This document shows, piece after piece, positions 20,640 to 31,054 of a stretch of 64,000 nt of DNA (the stretch's first letter is position 1; each line of letters begins with the position of its first letter). The position numbers and the translations under genes were made by a program. Under the pieces are notes generated by a model that saw nothing but the letters and a program-made list of their open reading frames with translations, made no database searches and was not told the DNA's origin. The stretch lies in assembly GCA_036924085.1 (NCBI GenBank), contig JAVGWX010000018.1:21254964-21318963 (forward strand). The letters run 5' to 3'. This stretch comes from Ariolimax columbianus (Eukaryota; Mollusca; Gastropoda; Stylommatophora; Arionidae).

Positions 20640-20880
20640 GCGCTTCTTGTGACAAAAAGTACTGTGATCAATCTAGTCTACCCAGCAGTAGATGAGTACC
20701 TGCCATACTGTAAGTGAAGTCACCATAGCAAAGAACTAACATTGTCTCAGCACCTAAACATAATCTAGGACCATAGTACAATTTTTTTACCGGTGCCCGA
20801 AAGGGGAACAAAGAATAGTACACTGTAAACCTGCCAAGCATTTCGTAGGGAGGGATGGGCATGGAACTGGATGTCTCATC
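20640..20880 (+). mobile_element. Degenerate SINE, family F
   Basis: Aligns with 17,060-17,270 through CTAGTCTACCCAGCAGTAGA, GAGTACCTGCCATACTGTAA, AAAGAACTAACATTGTCTC and CACCTAAACATAATCTAGGA. The tRNA head is barely recognisable. Confidence 0.55.
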
Positions 20881-20900
20881 GTGTAGAAACTTTAAGCTAG

Positions 20901-20990
20901 AAAAACTTCCAACGTGTACTGACTGTTAGAAAAACTTCCAACGTGTACTGACTGTTAGAAAAACTTCCAACGTGTACTGACTGTTAGAAA
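20901..20990. repeat. 29-bp minisatellite, three units
   Basis: Three exact units of AAAAACTTCCAACGTGTACT plus GACTGTTAG, at 20,901, 20,930 and 20,959. Confidence 0.95.
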
Positions 20991-21235
20991 AACAAACAAA
21001 CTATCCTACCAATTGATTCCCATTGCTGGTATAGTCGGGTGTTTTTGTTTAGACAGAGGAATACAGGCCGCTTCTCCGCGTCGTGTGCTGGCTATGTTTG
21101 TTCATTTCACCTAAAACAGAAAAATAACCCACATAAGCCTTACCGCGATTCGATCGCTGCCTTACTTGTCAGCAGGCAGACATCGAAACCATTCGGCCTC
21201 GCGCTCCACAGTACGGATTGTCCAATCAAATAGAA

Positions 21236-21375
21236 CCCCATAACTATCATAGGTACGTACATACGCATTCCAGCACTGGTTAATACGTCCTGATATCGCC
21301 AAAAAGACAACGGTCTGGGGTGGAAAGAGTTGTGCCTCCGCGAGTAGAATACAAAGAGAGGCAAACCTTTAACGG
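21236..21375. repeat. Dispersed inverted copy of family E
   Basis: GGTACGTACATACGCATTCC, CACTGGTTAATACGTCCTGA, TATCGCC, CGGTCTGGGGTGGAAAG and AGAGAGGCAAACC are the reverse complement of consecutive blocks in the 9,748-10,862 array. Confidence 0.85.
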
Positions 21376-21696
21376 AAGCAAAAGTAATAACGGAAGCAAA
21401 AGTAATATTGCCAACATTTATTGAAGACCTGTGACACAGGTAGAGCTGTAAAGATGTTAATTTATAAATAGCACCATGTCTGTAGTCTCTAACACTTCAT
21501 CCCCGATGACGACAACTGCAATGCTAGCTTTCATTAGTTGTAGAGGCGTTTAATTTTGGACTAAATGCAGTTAAGTAATTGCGTTAATTAATTATACAAA
21601 AGATTATATTTACCCTTCAATACAGAATGGCTAATCTATATTGTTTTTGGCTTGTATATCAATCTATTTGTGTGATATTGAATTAGGTAACTGCAG
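21376..21696. other. Possible intron sequence upstream of the candidate exon
   Basis: AT-rich, with no repeat recognised. It ends in ATTAGGTAACTGCAG, a plausible 3' splice acceptor whose pyrimidine tract is weak. Confidence 0.35.
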
Positions 21697-22399
21697 ACAC
21701 GAAATAGCCGTGACCATTTTTGCATTACCTTCGAAGATGATGATAGTCTCGTCATGCTGCGTGTGAAGAGTGGAGCCACCACTCATATAGGATTGAGTCG
21801 TGGCGGTGATAACAGCCTCGCTGATCTTGACCACCGTCTCCGACCGCCGTTGAGCACGGATAGTTATGGTGGGACAGCCAGCGCTGTTAACCCCGCGAGG
21901 CGCGGCCTTGACAGTCTCGAGGTCTTGAACCGGCTAAATGGAAATTACAACACTACCGGGCATTACGGTGCCGGAAGCGACTGTATAACCGGGAGTGAAC
22001 CAGGTAGCGTTGTAAGTAACTATGGTGATAGTCTTAACACCCATTGGCGGAAAATAAGTGGGCGGTCCCTGACAACAGCTGATCTTAAGGGTATTCTCAT
22101 ACAAGGCTCTGAATCGTCTTCCGGGAAGTTGAACAGCAGATGGAATAGAAGCAGTTTGAATCAGCCAGACAACAGTCTGAAATGCTCAGACAGACGTAAT
22201 AGCAGCCAACCACCATTACACAGCTGGCGGAATAATTCCGGCACTTCCACTACAGTCAGCAATGCAACTTACCAGTATCATCTGCGTCGGCAGCAGAGGA
22301 GCCGGAAGTTTCGGCTTAACCTTTTCATGTACAGCGCCCTCTACCGGAAGCAGAAGAAAATAGAGAATAATTACCTAATATATCACAACCCGATGGAAG
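21697..22399 (+). CDS. Candidate internal exon of an unidentified host gene
   Basis: This is the longest open frame that is neither a repeat translation nor a recognisable transposon. The frame stays open from an AG acceptor at 21,695-21,696 (CTGCAG|ACACGA) past the first ATG at 21,754 to a good donor, GGAAG|GTAATG, at 22,399/22,400, giving 703 bases and a phase-1 3' end. Without splicing the frame runs on to a stop at 22,456-22,458. The translation starts acidic (FCITFEDDDSLVML). It continues as a Ser/Asn/Gly/Arg-rich, probably disordered stretch with no Cys-rich or membrane pattern. It ends in a basic segment, LRRQQRSRKFRLNLFMYSAL, then YRKQKKIENNYLIYHNPME. I do not recognise the family. 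A mariner lies 117 bases beyond the donor, in what would be the intron. Chance openness or an unfamiliar transposon gene remain possible. Confidence 0.45.
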
Positions 22400-22515
22400 G
22401 TAATGCATTGCTTTTTGTGGCTGTACGTTTGTTTTGTTTTGTGTTGTCTTTCCTCTGAGACTATCACGTGTTTCGTTCGTCGTGAATCATTGCTGTGTTT
22501 GTTGATCGTGAAATA

Positions 22516-23442
22516 CGAAGGGCGTTCAAACCAGATCGGGACATTTTGTTATTGTTCTACCTGAATGTGTTATATCGCGCTGGAACTACTATCATTAGTT
22601 AGGGGCACTTGTTTCCTACTACTGCTAGGTTGCCCACTTGCCATGGGCCAGTCACGTGAGAGATAAATAAAACTGGCAGACAACACTGTTAGTGCTTGCG
22701 TGCTACAGCGTGTTGTGATGAAGTTTCTTGTGGAAGAAGACGTGAAACCTGCTGCAATTCGCAGAAGACTGTAATCACAATACGGCGTGGAGAGCTCCAG
22801 TCGCAGTAAGACATTTGAATGGTGTACACTTTTTTAGAGAAGGTCGTACATCCATGAGTGATGATCCCTGCCGTGGTGGCTCTCAACACACCACAGTCAT
22901 TCTATTGAATATGCGAATTGTGGAACGCCTTATCGTGAAAAATCGACGCATAACCTGTCGTGAAATTGCACAAGAGGCAAGTATTTTTCTGTGTACGGTG
23001 AACAACATTATTCATCAACATTTGCAATTTTTGGAAGGTATGTTCATGCTAGGTTTGATGACAAAGGGCGTGCTGCTCTTGCAAGAAAACGTCGGACCTC
23101 ATACGGGTCATCGCTCTTTGTGCCATCTGCAGCAACTCGACTGGGAGGTATTGTCTCATCCACCTTACATTCCAGACTTCGCTCCGAGCGATGTCCACCT
23201 GTTTGGACCCTTAAAAGGTCAGCATTTCAGCACTGACACGAGGTGAAACAGTCTGTCCTGGATTGGTTCAGACAAACTGACAAATTGTTCTACGCTGTAG
23301 CTTTTCAAGCATTACTTAAACGCTGGGATAAGTGCATAAACGTGGCATGAGATTATATCTCCAAATAAGTCCCATTTTGACAACTTAAAAAAAAAAAATT
23401 TCCTTACAAAAAAAAGTCACAGTTTGACTTTAACGCCCCTCG
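22516..23442 (+). mobile_element. Mariner element, internally deleted
   Basis: Terminal repeats CGAAGGGCGTTCAAACC (22,516) and, reversed, CGAGGGGCGTTAAAGTC (to 23,442) are each bordered by TA, the mariner target. The coding remains include an N-terminal MKFLVEEDVKPAAI-type start near 22,725. After a frameshift come a second HTH (ITCREIAQEASIFLCTVNNI), LLQENVGPHTG, HPPYIPDFAPSDVHLFGPLK and, in another frame, VKQSVLDWFRQTDKLFYAVA. Length is 927 bases against about 1.3 kb for intact elements; the stretch with the first catalytic Asp is lost. The second, normally QDNA, reads QENV. The element cannot encode an active transposase. A small tail, TTAAAAAAAAAAAATT, lies near the right end. Confidence 0.9.
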
Positions 23443-23599
23443 TAATTAGCAATATTCAGGTCCTTATTTCTTAGATGTATACTTTTTGTTTTGTTAAGAA
23501 TCGACGTTATTACAACTCAGACAGACCCATAGGTCCTCTGTCCCTGAGTGAATTTCAGCGCGGTGTGTGGTTGGTTTGATGGTTTGGTTTGTGTGCGTA

Positions 23600-23955
23600 T
23601 TTGGGTGGGTACACTTTGGTTGCGTGGAGAGATGTGAGCGTCCGTGTTTAGGTGGGTGGCTAAACATTGGTTGGGTGGAGAGAGGTGAGCGTGCGTGTTG
23701 GGTAAACTTTGGTTGGGTGAAGAGAGGTGAGCGTGCGTGTTGGGTAAACTTTGGTTGGGTGGAGAGAGGTGAGTGTTCGTGTTTGGGTTGGTAAACTTTG
23801 GTTGGGTGGAGATAGGTGAGTGTGCGTGTTTAGGTGGGTAAACATTGGTTGGATGGAGAGAGGTGAGTGTTTGGGTGGGTAAACTTTGGTTAGGTGGAGA
23901 GAGGTGAGTGTGTGTGTTGGGTAAACTTTGGTTGGGTGGAAAGAGGTGAGTGTGT
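23600..23955. repeat. ~42-bp minisatellite
   Basis: About eight units of GTAAACTTTGGTTGGGTGGA plus GAGAGGTGAGTGTGCGTGTT form the array, with length variation from 37 to 46 bases. Confidence 0.9.
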
Positions 23956-24254
23956 GTGTGTGCATGTGGTTTCTCTTTGTTAAACTTCGATTACTCTTAT
24001 ATATTCTTCATATTTTTCGAGACCTGATTCTTTTTAAACACACACTGAGTCATTTTTGTTTAATACGTATTGTTTCCCCATGAAGAGTAGTCAGTAAGGA
24101 AGTCACAAGCTTATATGGTGTAGTTGAACAATATAGTTAACGGTTTGTAAAGATGTGATTAGGTGACAGAAGCATCCAGCTTTGTGATTACTGTAGGCAG
24201 CAGACGCTGAGTTGGCTATCTTAGACAACAAGAACCGTAGGTCGAATCGTTTCT

Positions 24255-24899
24255 AAGGAATGAAAGCCACATAGTCCTGCTTACAGATGCTCTGGTCGTA
24301 GTCACAGCACTAAAAAGCCAGAAAAATACTGAAATTAATGATTTAAGAGCAGTACTCTGTCAACTATGCCAGCAGTCCGCACCAAAAAGGGTAGTGGTGC
24401 AGTGGGTTCCATCTCACTGCAACATCGAAGGCAACGAGGAGGCAGACAGACTGGCAAAAGAAGGGGCAAAACTACCACAACCAGATACTAGTATAACATA
24501 CGAAGAGTCAAAACGGCTTATTAGAGCTAGATACATGACCAAATGGGAAACCGAACATACTGGCTACACAAAAAACGATGCCTATTACCAGTTGAACAGA
24601 AGAGAGCAGGTCGTGGTCTTCAGACTTCGCACTGGCCACAATAGACTGAGGTACCACCTATTCAACAGATTGAAGATAGGTGGCACCGACGAATGCACGT
24701 GTGGTACTGGGAAAATGACCGCTGAGCATTTGCTGCAAAACTGCCCGACATATGAGGATCAGAGAGAGCAAATGTGGCCATCACCAGTGGCAAAACTAGA
24801 CAAGCTCTATGGCAGTGTCGACAGCCTCAGGATGACCGCTGCCTTTTTCGAAAAAATAAAGGTTGACGTCTGACTGCGTACGATGAAGAAGAAGAAGAA
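24255..24899 (+). mobile_element. LINE (family R), RNase H to 3' end, uninterrupted frame
   Basis: Encodes LLTDALVVVTALKSQ (RNase H block with the third catalytic Asp), VVVQWVPSHCNIEGNEEADR (His and final Asp), FRLRTGHNRLRYHLFNRLK, the knuckle-like CTCGTGKMTAEHLLQNC and LYGSVDSLRMTAAFFEKIK before the stop at 24,871. A GAA tail follows. An 11-base duplication, GAATCGTTTCT, at 24,244-24,254 and 24,900-24,910 defines the insertion. The frame 24,394-24,873 has no stop, unlike the 18 kb copy, so this is a younger insertion of the same LINE, 5'-truncated within RNase H. Confidence 0.93.
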
Positions 24900-24964
24900 G
24901 AATCGTTTCTGACACTCACTCTTTGCTTATTTTAATAAGGTACTTAAGGGATAGATACGACGTA

Positions 24965-25305
24965 AGGGCATAGCAGACATAGGAGTGTCAAACCTTTTTG
25001 AATTTGTGTGGGTCTAATGTCCTGGTCCTATTGCAGCTTACGGTAATTAAAAGAGCTGATGACAGACATTGGGGTGTCAAACCTTCTTGAGCCTGTGTGG
25101 GTCTAATGCCTTGCTGGGGTTTACGGTAATTTAAGATTTAGTAGCAAACGAAAGGGTGTCAAACTATCATGGACTTGTGTGGGTCTAATGTTCTTGTCCT
25201 GCTAAGGTTTACGGTAATTTATGATCTGATGTCAGACATGGTGCCAAACCTTGATGGACGTGTGTGGGTGAAATGTCCTGGTTCTGCTCAGGTTCATGAC
25301 AAGAA
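24965..25305. repeat. ~80-90-bp tandem repeat, four units
   Basis: Each unit contains GTGTCAAACCTT, TTGTGTGGGTCTAATGTCCT, GGTTTACGGTAATTTA and GATCTGATGNCAGACAT. Units begin near 24,980, 25,063, 25,145 and 25,233 and are moderately diverged. The array leads directly into the 31-bp array. Confidence 0.88.
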
Positions 25306-25665
25306 TGAGTCTGATATCTTTGTTTGATGACAACAATGAGTCTGATATCTTTGTTTGATGACAACAATGAGTCTGATATCTTTGTTTGATGACAACAATG
25401 AGTCTGATATCTTTGTGTGATGACAACAATGAGTCTGATATCTTTGTTTGATGACAACAATGAGTCTGATATCTTTGTTTGATGACAACAATGAGTCTGA
25501 TATCTTTGTTTGATGACAACAATGAGTCTGATATCTTTGTTTGATGACAACAATGAGTCTGATATCTTTGTTTGATGACAACAATGAGTCTGATATCTTG
25601 GTTTGATGACAACAATGAGTCTGATATCTTTGTTTGAAGACAACAATGAGTCTGATATCTTTGTT
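25306..25665. repeat. 31-bp minisatellite open in all three minus frames
   Basis: About twelve nearly identical units of GATGACAACAATGAGTCTGA plus TATCTTTGTTT make up the array. The unit has no stop in any minus frame, producing three overlapping phantom frames with the same cyclic peptide. Confidence 0.97.
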
Positions 25666-26380
25666 TGAAAAGCGTGCAAAATGGAGGGGCATATCGAAAT
25701 CAAGCAATGATCGCCTATTGAATGACAGCACAATAATCCATTGATCTCAACATTATAAATACAATTGGATCTTGCAAGATTGCCTGCTCGCAGGGAGACC
25801 AGAAGGGCATACATACAATGACGTACAGTAGCCATCCATATTCTTACCCGTTGCATTTTTGATTTGCTGAGAGAGACTGAAAACATATGCGTCTATGTTG
25901 TGTGCAGTGATGTCCATTCTGAATTAAGCGGTCCCACCACCGACTTCGCTAGGTACGCATTTACAGCTTGATACGCTGGTAGACCCGGTCGTTCAGTCGG
26001 CTGGTAGATGCAGTCGTTTATCGGCTGGGATTGGAACGGTAAGGCTGACGTCTGGTTAGGCAAAGCACACTGATCAGAGAATGTTAGCCAGGGTCAGGAG
26101 AAATATATTAGCCAAGACCCTCACCTGACCTCCTTGGTGGTCGTCCTGGAAAAAGGCTTTTGTCGAGGAGAACAGTCTAGCTAACAAGGTTAGGTTCGAC
26201 GTGATCCCCGTAGCAGATGAAGCCAAGCATAGCACAACCGTCTGGATCATCCCGGTCCATCTTCATCAGCACGCTCGCGATGCGAGAAAAACTACTGCAA
26301 CTCGCCACTTAACATTATTTTCAGGCGCACGTAAGAGTAACCTACTCATTCTAGGCATTCGCAAACAAACAAACATCGGT
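25666..26380. other. Unassigned, with a degenerate family C fragment
   Basis: At about 26,115-26,195 the text AGCCAAGACCCT, CCTCCTTGGTGGTCGTCCTG and GTCTAGCTAACAAGGTTAGG resembles the middle of family C at roughly 70-75% by eye. The remainder is unrecognised. Confidence 0.4.
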
Positions 26381-26765
26381 TGGTAGAAGTGGTCGTTTAT
26401 CGGCTGGGAGAATCGGTTCTTCCATCAGCTGGGAGATGCGGTCGTTCCATCGGCTGGGAGAAGCATTCGTTTGTCGGCTGGGAGAAGCGGTCGTTTGTCG
26501 GCTGGGAGAATCGGTTCTTCCATCAGCTGGGAGTAGCGGCTCTTCCATCGGCTGAGAGAAGCGGTCGTTTGTCGGCTGGGAGATGCGGTAGTTCCATCGG
26601 CTGGGAGAAGCGGTCGTTTATCGGCTAGGAGAAGCGGTCGTTTGTCAGCTGGGAGAAGCGATCGTTTCATCCGCTGGGAGAAGCGGTCGATCCATTGACT
26701 GGGAGAAACGGTCGTTCTACCGGCTGGGAGAAGCGTTCGTTTATCGGCTTGGAGAAGCGGTTCGG
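26381..26765. repeat. ~24-bp minisatellite
   Basis: About sixteen units of CGGCTGGGAGAAGCGGTCGT plus TTGT-like variants form the array. Single, more diverged units are also seen at 25,990-26,030. Confidence 0.92.
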
Positions 26766-26847
26766 TGCAAGAAACTTTTAGAATGCGACTTCAATGAGGA
26801 AACTGTTTAGAGACAATTTTAGAGAGTATTTGCATCTGTTCTTCTGT

Positions 26848-27112
26848 CCATTCGACGAGGTTTCTTCTGTCCATCCGACGAGGGTTCGTCTGTCCATCCG
26901 ACGAGGTTTCATCTGTCCATCGGACGAGGTTTCTTCTGTCCATCCGACGAGGGTTCTTCTGTCCATCCGACGAGGGTTTTCTGTCCATTTAAAAGAGGTT
27001 CTTCTATCCACCTGACGTGAGTTCTTCTGCCCATCCGACGAGGGTTCTTCTGCCCATCCAACGAAGGTTCTTCTGCCCATCCGACGAGGGTTCTTCTGTC
27101 TATCCGACGAGC
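26848..27112. repeat. 23-bp minisatellite
   Basis: About eleven units of TTCTTCTGTCCATCCGACGA plus GGG make up the array; the right half has CTGCCCATCC variants. Confidence 0.93.
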
Positions 27113-27429
27113 ATTCGTTTCTCCTGAGATCACCGTACAACAGCTACTTAGGGATGCGCTAATCACGCATTTGAACCACGTGCCTAGTCCACCCGATCTT
27201 TTCGCTCTGCAGCAGCGCCTGAATTCCCGAGAGCCTAGCCCTATTAACGACTTTAGAGTTGGGTTCTCTATCCTGCTAACCGATCCTGAACAACATGCGA
27301 ACATAGCTCACGTGGAAATGATTAAGTTCTTTGGCATTTTCTGCCATAGACTGTCCATGTTTCGCGTACGTATGAAAGTGTGGTTAGCACCGTTGCTCGA
27401 ACTGCTTTATATTTCAATACAGGTCCATT
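27113..27429. other. Unassigned, with an 88-codon open frame
   Basis: The frame 27,171-27,437 (+) reads through high-complexity sequence (LNSREPSPINDFRVGFSILL) but matches nothing I know. It may be part of the LINE that becomes recognisable at 27,430. Confidence 0.35.
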
Positions 27430-28140
27430 TGTTATAATCAACACCGTAAGCAAAGAGCCAGTCGCGCTTGGAGGCGAGGCACTGGAAGAGGTGGGCACCT
27501 TCACATATTTGGGCAGCACCGTTGGTACTTAGGAGTAACAGAGGCAGATGTAAGCGCTAGATTTAGAAAGGCATTCCTGTTACTAAATACTAAATGAACA
27601 TCCTGGGAAATAACAACTAATAGTGAGATAAGATTGTTTAATTCCAATGTCAAGTCAGTACTCAAATGTGGAGTAGAATCTAAGCGAACTACAAAGGAAA
27701 TACAGAGGAAAATGCCAGTCGTTCGTCAATAAATATCTTCAGAGGATAATGGATATGGATTGGTAAGACATGGTGCGGAATGAAGACCTATGGGAAAGGA
27801 GCCAATAACAACTAGGGGAACAATAGGTCAAACATGGGAAATGAGCCACTAACAACTAGGGGAACAATAGGTCAAACCAGGGAAATGGTTTAGATGAGAT
27901 ACATGCTACGGAAATCACAATCAGACGTTGCCAGATTAGGTCAGGGCATAGAATCTGCCGGGGAAGAGGAATAGAGGTAGACCAAGAAACACACAGAGAA
28001 GAGATGGAGAATGAACTTAGGTCTCTAGATCTCATCTAGAGAGACAGAACGGTCAGTTCAAGACCGAACTTGCTGGGGGAGGGTTGTCAGCATCCTGTGT
28101 CCCGAAAGGATCGACGGGCATTAGCGGTAATGCTGTTCAA
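27430..28140 (+). mobile_element. LINE RT C-terminal fragment with a small internal duplication
   Basis: Broken frames give LGGEALEEVGTFTYLGSTV, TEADVSARFRKAFLLLN, REI-type then RLFNSNVKSVLKCG, an RRI-like segment, VRHGAE/MVRNEDLWER-type codons near 27,760-27,795, MLRKSQSDVAR and RETERSVQDRTCWGRVVSIL, CPERSTGISG. These are successive blocks of a LINE reverse-transcriptase thumb and tail (family pattern: FTYLGSTVDxxGGTExDVxxRIxKARxAF..LFNxNVKSVLLYG..WxDxVxNExLWxRT). Within it a 44-base block is present twice (27,791 and 27,835). Several stops and frameshifts make it a pseudogene. Confidence 0.83.
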
Positions 28141-28444
28141 TTAGTTTAGCAGAAATGTGTCATGTTCTTCTGCTGTGACCACCACTACCAGACATTATCA
28201 GAATACGCTCTAGAATATCACATTTTACTGGAGCATAGGAGACAACCTTACGTCTAATTATTTCTTTCAGTCCACAACTGTTACTAAGGCTGTAATGGCT
28301 TATAGAGACATCAATATTCTCACAAGTTAGAATATTCAATGCCAGTGTCAAGTCGGTGTTGCTGTAGAAAGCGGAGCATGGAGAAATACCAATGCCATAT
28401 AACAAAGACTCCAGTCCTTTGTTAACAGACGTATACGAAGGATA

Positions 28445-30130
28445 ATGGGCATCAATTGGCGGGACATGTTGAGGAATGAAGGCTTGTGTTCATAAAGTGG
28501 CAGGACATGGTGAGGAATGAAGACTTGTGTTCATAAAGTGGCAGGACATGGTGAGGAATGAAGACTTGTGTTCATAAAGTGACAGGACATGGTGAGGAAT
28601 GAAGACTTGTGTTCATAAAGTGGCAGGACATGGTGAGGAATGAAGACTTGTGTTCATAAAGTGGCAGGACATGGTGAGGAATGAAGACTTGTGTTCATAA
28701 AGTGACAGGACATGGTGAGGAATGAAGACTTGTGTTCATAAAGTGGCAGGACATGGTGAGGAATGAAGACTTGTGTTCATAAAGTGGCAGGACATGGTGA
28801 GGAATGAAGACCTGTGTTCATAAAGTGGCAGGACATGGTGAGGAATGAAGACTTGTGTTCATAAAGTGGCAGGACATGGTGAGGAATGAAGACTTGTGTT
28901 CATAAAGTGGCAGGACATGGTGAGGAATGAAGACTTGTGTTCATAAAGTGGCAGGACATGGTGAGGAATGAAGACTTGTGTTCATAAAGTGACAGGACAT
29001 GGTGAGGAATGAAGACTTGTGTTCATAAAGTGGCAGGACATGGTGAGGAATGAAGACTTGTGTTCATAAAGTGGCAGGACATGGTGAGGAATGAAGACCT
29101 GTGTTCATAAAGTGGCAGGACATGGTGAGGAATGAAGACTTGTGTTCATAAAGTGGCAGGACATGGTGAGGAATGAAGACTTGTGTTCATAAAGTGGCAG
29201 GACATGGTGAGGAATGAAGACCTGTGTTCATAAAGTGGCAGGACATGGTGAGGAATGAAGGCTTGTGTTCATAAAGTGGCAGGACATGGTGAGGAATGAA
29301 GACTTGTGTTCATAAAGTGGCAGGACATGTTGAGGAATGAAGACTTGTGTTCATAAAGTGGCAGGACATGGTGAGGAATGAAGACTTGTGTTCATAAAGT
29401 GGCAGGACATGGTGAGGAATGAAGGCCTGTGTTCATAAAGGGACAGGACATGGTGAGGAATGAAGACTTGTGTTCATAAAGTGACAGGACATGGTGAGGA
29501 ATGAAGGCTTGTGTTCATAAAGTGACAGGACATGGTGAGGAATGAAGGCTTGTGTTCATAAAGTGGCAGGACATGGTGAGGAATGAAGACTTGTGTTCAT
29601 AAAGTGGCAGGACATGGTGAGGAATGAAGGCTTGTGTTCATAAAGTGACAGGACATGGTGAGGAATGAAGGCTTGTGTTCATAAAGTGGCAGGACATGGT
29701 GAGGAATGAAGGCTTGTGTTCATAAAGTGACAGGACATGGTGAGGAATGAAGGCTTGTGTTCATAAAGTGGCAGGACATGGTGAGGAATGAAGGCTTGTG
29801 TTCATACAGTGGCAGGACATGGTGAGGAATGAAGGCTTGTGTTCATAAAGTGACAGGACATGGTGAGGAATGAAGGCTTGTGTTTATAAAGTGGCAGGAC
29901 ATGGTGAGGAATGAAGGCTTGTGTTCATAAAGTGACAGGACATGGTGAGGAATGAAGGCTTGTGTTCATAAAGTGACAGGACATGGTGAGGAATGATGAC
30001 TTGTGTTCATAAAGGGGCAGGACATGGTGAGGAATGAAGACTTGTGTTCATAAAGTGGCAGGACATGGTGAGGAATGAAGACTTGTGTTCATAAAGTGGC
30101 AGGACATGGTGAGGAATGAAGACTTGTGGA
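28445..30130. repeat. 41-bp minisatellite, ~41 copies, born from LINE coding sequence
   Basis: The unit is GTGGCAGGACATGGTGAGGA, ATGAAGACTTGTGTTCATAA and A. Copies are very similar; recurring variants are GGCAG/GACAG and AAGACTTG/AAGGCTTG/AAGACCTG. The variant AAGGCTTG predominates at 29,490-29,960, suggesting regional homogenisation. One frame of the unit reads WQDMVRNEDL, the LINE motif present singly in flanking sequence. Confidence 0.97.
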
Positions 30131-30271
30131 AAAGAATCTAACAACATCCGTTGGAACAACAAATTTGGCGACAAAAATATAACAGATTGCATAACATGGA
30201 TTGAATAACAGATAAGGGATGGAAGGCACCGTCCAACATAACCAGGTCGGCTCTTATATGGAAACCTCAAG

Positions 30272-30273
30272 AG

Positions 30274-30321
<48 letters not shown>

Positions 30322-30335
30322 GAGAGAGAGAGACC
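30272..30335. repeat. (GA)n microsatellite inside the LINE
   Basis: About 60 bases of GA with two CA interruptions split the LINE tail between its PQEE and RPQQ-coding parts. Confidence 0.93.
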
Positions 30336-30465
30336 CCAACAAATAATGTGCGGAGGATGTAATATTAAGTAATGCCACCTGGAGAAAGGCAGAAAGCGCA
30401 GCACAGAACCGTACATATTGGCGGCATGTTGCTAATGGCCAATGCACAGAGGGTAGCGACTGGCT

Positions 30466-31050
30466 TTGATTGACTGATTGATGTAACAGCTTATATCTTC
30501 TTGATTAGAAATCCACTGAAGCGAAATTAACAACTCGCGCGTAAAGGAATGTTTAGAAAGAGAGGTTAGCTAATGTGTTGTTTTATGTCTTAGTTAACTT
30601 ATTGACCATTACGAAACCATTAGTTAGATTAAATTCGTTGTACAACTTTGTATGTCCTGGGTTATTCTGTCTCCTCCTTAGACTTAATTAAATATTACAG
30701 CTTCAATTACTAGGTTTGAGTTCATTTTTCAGTCTATTAAATTGATCAATTGTTCATTCGAGCACGTCGTAAATGACAAGCAATGAAAGAAATACAAGCC
30801 CACTTTTGTGCTGAACTGAAATCGCTGTCTTTGTAGTTTTTGCAAATTGAGACGTATTTAGTCGTCTCTTAGCTAGCTGAATGAAAAATGTGAATGCTGC
30901 AGAAAAGGTCCATTATCTTTACCAGAAATGTGTCGTTTCGATTAAAGAAGGTTTTGAGAGGATAAATAGTTTTGCTTCAGTAATTTATTCAATGACTGGT
31001 TAAATAACTTATTCAGTTACTAACAAAGGAATTTAATCAACCACTGGTAA
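30466..31050. other. Unassigned AT-rich sequence
   Basis: No open frame of note and no recognised repeat until the 24-bp array begins. Confidence 0.5.
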
Positions 31051-31054
31051 AGTA

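Larger units (their letters stand above)
28325..30465 (+). mobile_element. LINE fragment split by a 41-bp minisatellite
   Basis: The left part, across frames, gives RIFNASVKSVLL, RNTNAITKT, FVNRRIRRIMGINWRDMLRN and EG (28,325-28,485). The right part resumes with RNEDLWKRIQQHPLEQQI-like codons (30,110-30,165), NITRSALIWKPQ and, beyond a GA run, WRKAESAAQNRTYWRHVANG and QCTEGS (30,375-30,455). These are consecutive segments of the same LINE type as at 27,430. Between them the short segment coding for WQDMVRNED-L is repeated about 41 times. The element is not functional. Confidence 0.85.

Noticed and set aside
23660..23965. His/Thr/Pro/Leu-rich minus-strand frame
   Set aside because: It lies entirely within the ~42-bp minisatellite.
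28445..30130. CRISPR-like regular array
   Set aside because: The units abut directly without variable spacers, the unit is 41 bases of near-identical sequence, and the context is a eukaryotic LINE. The same reasoning excludes the arrays at 13.6, 25.3, 33.4 and 48.0 kb.
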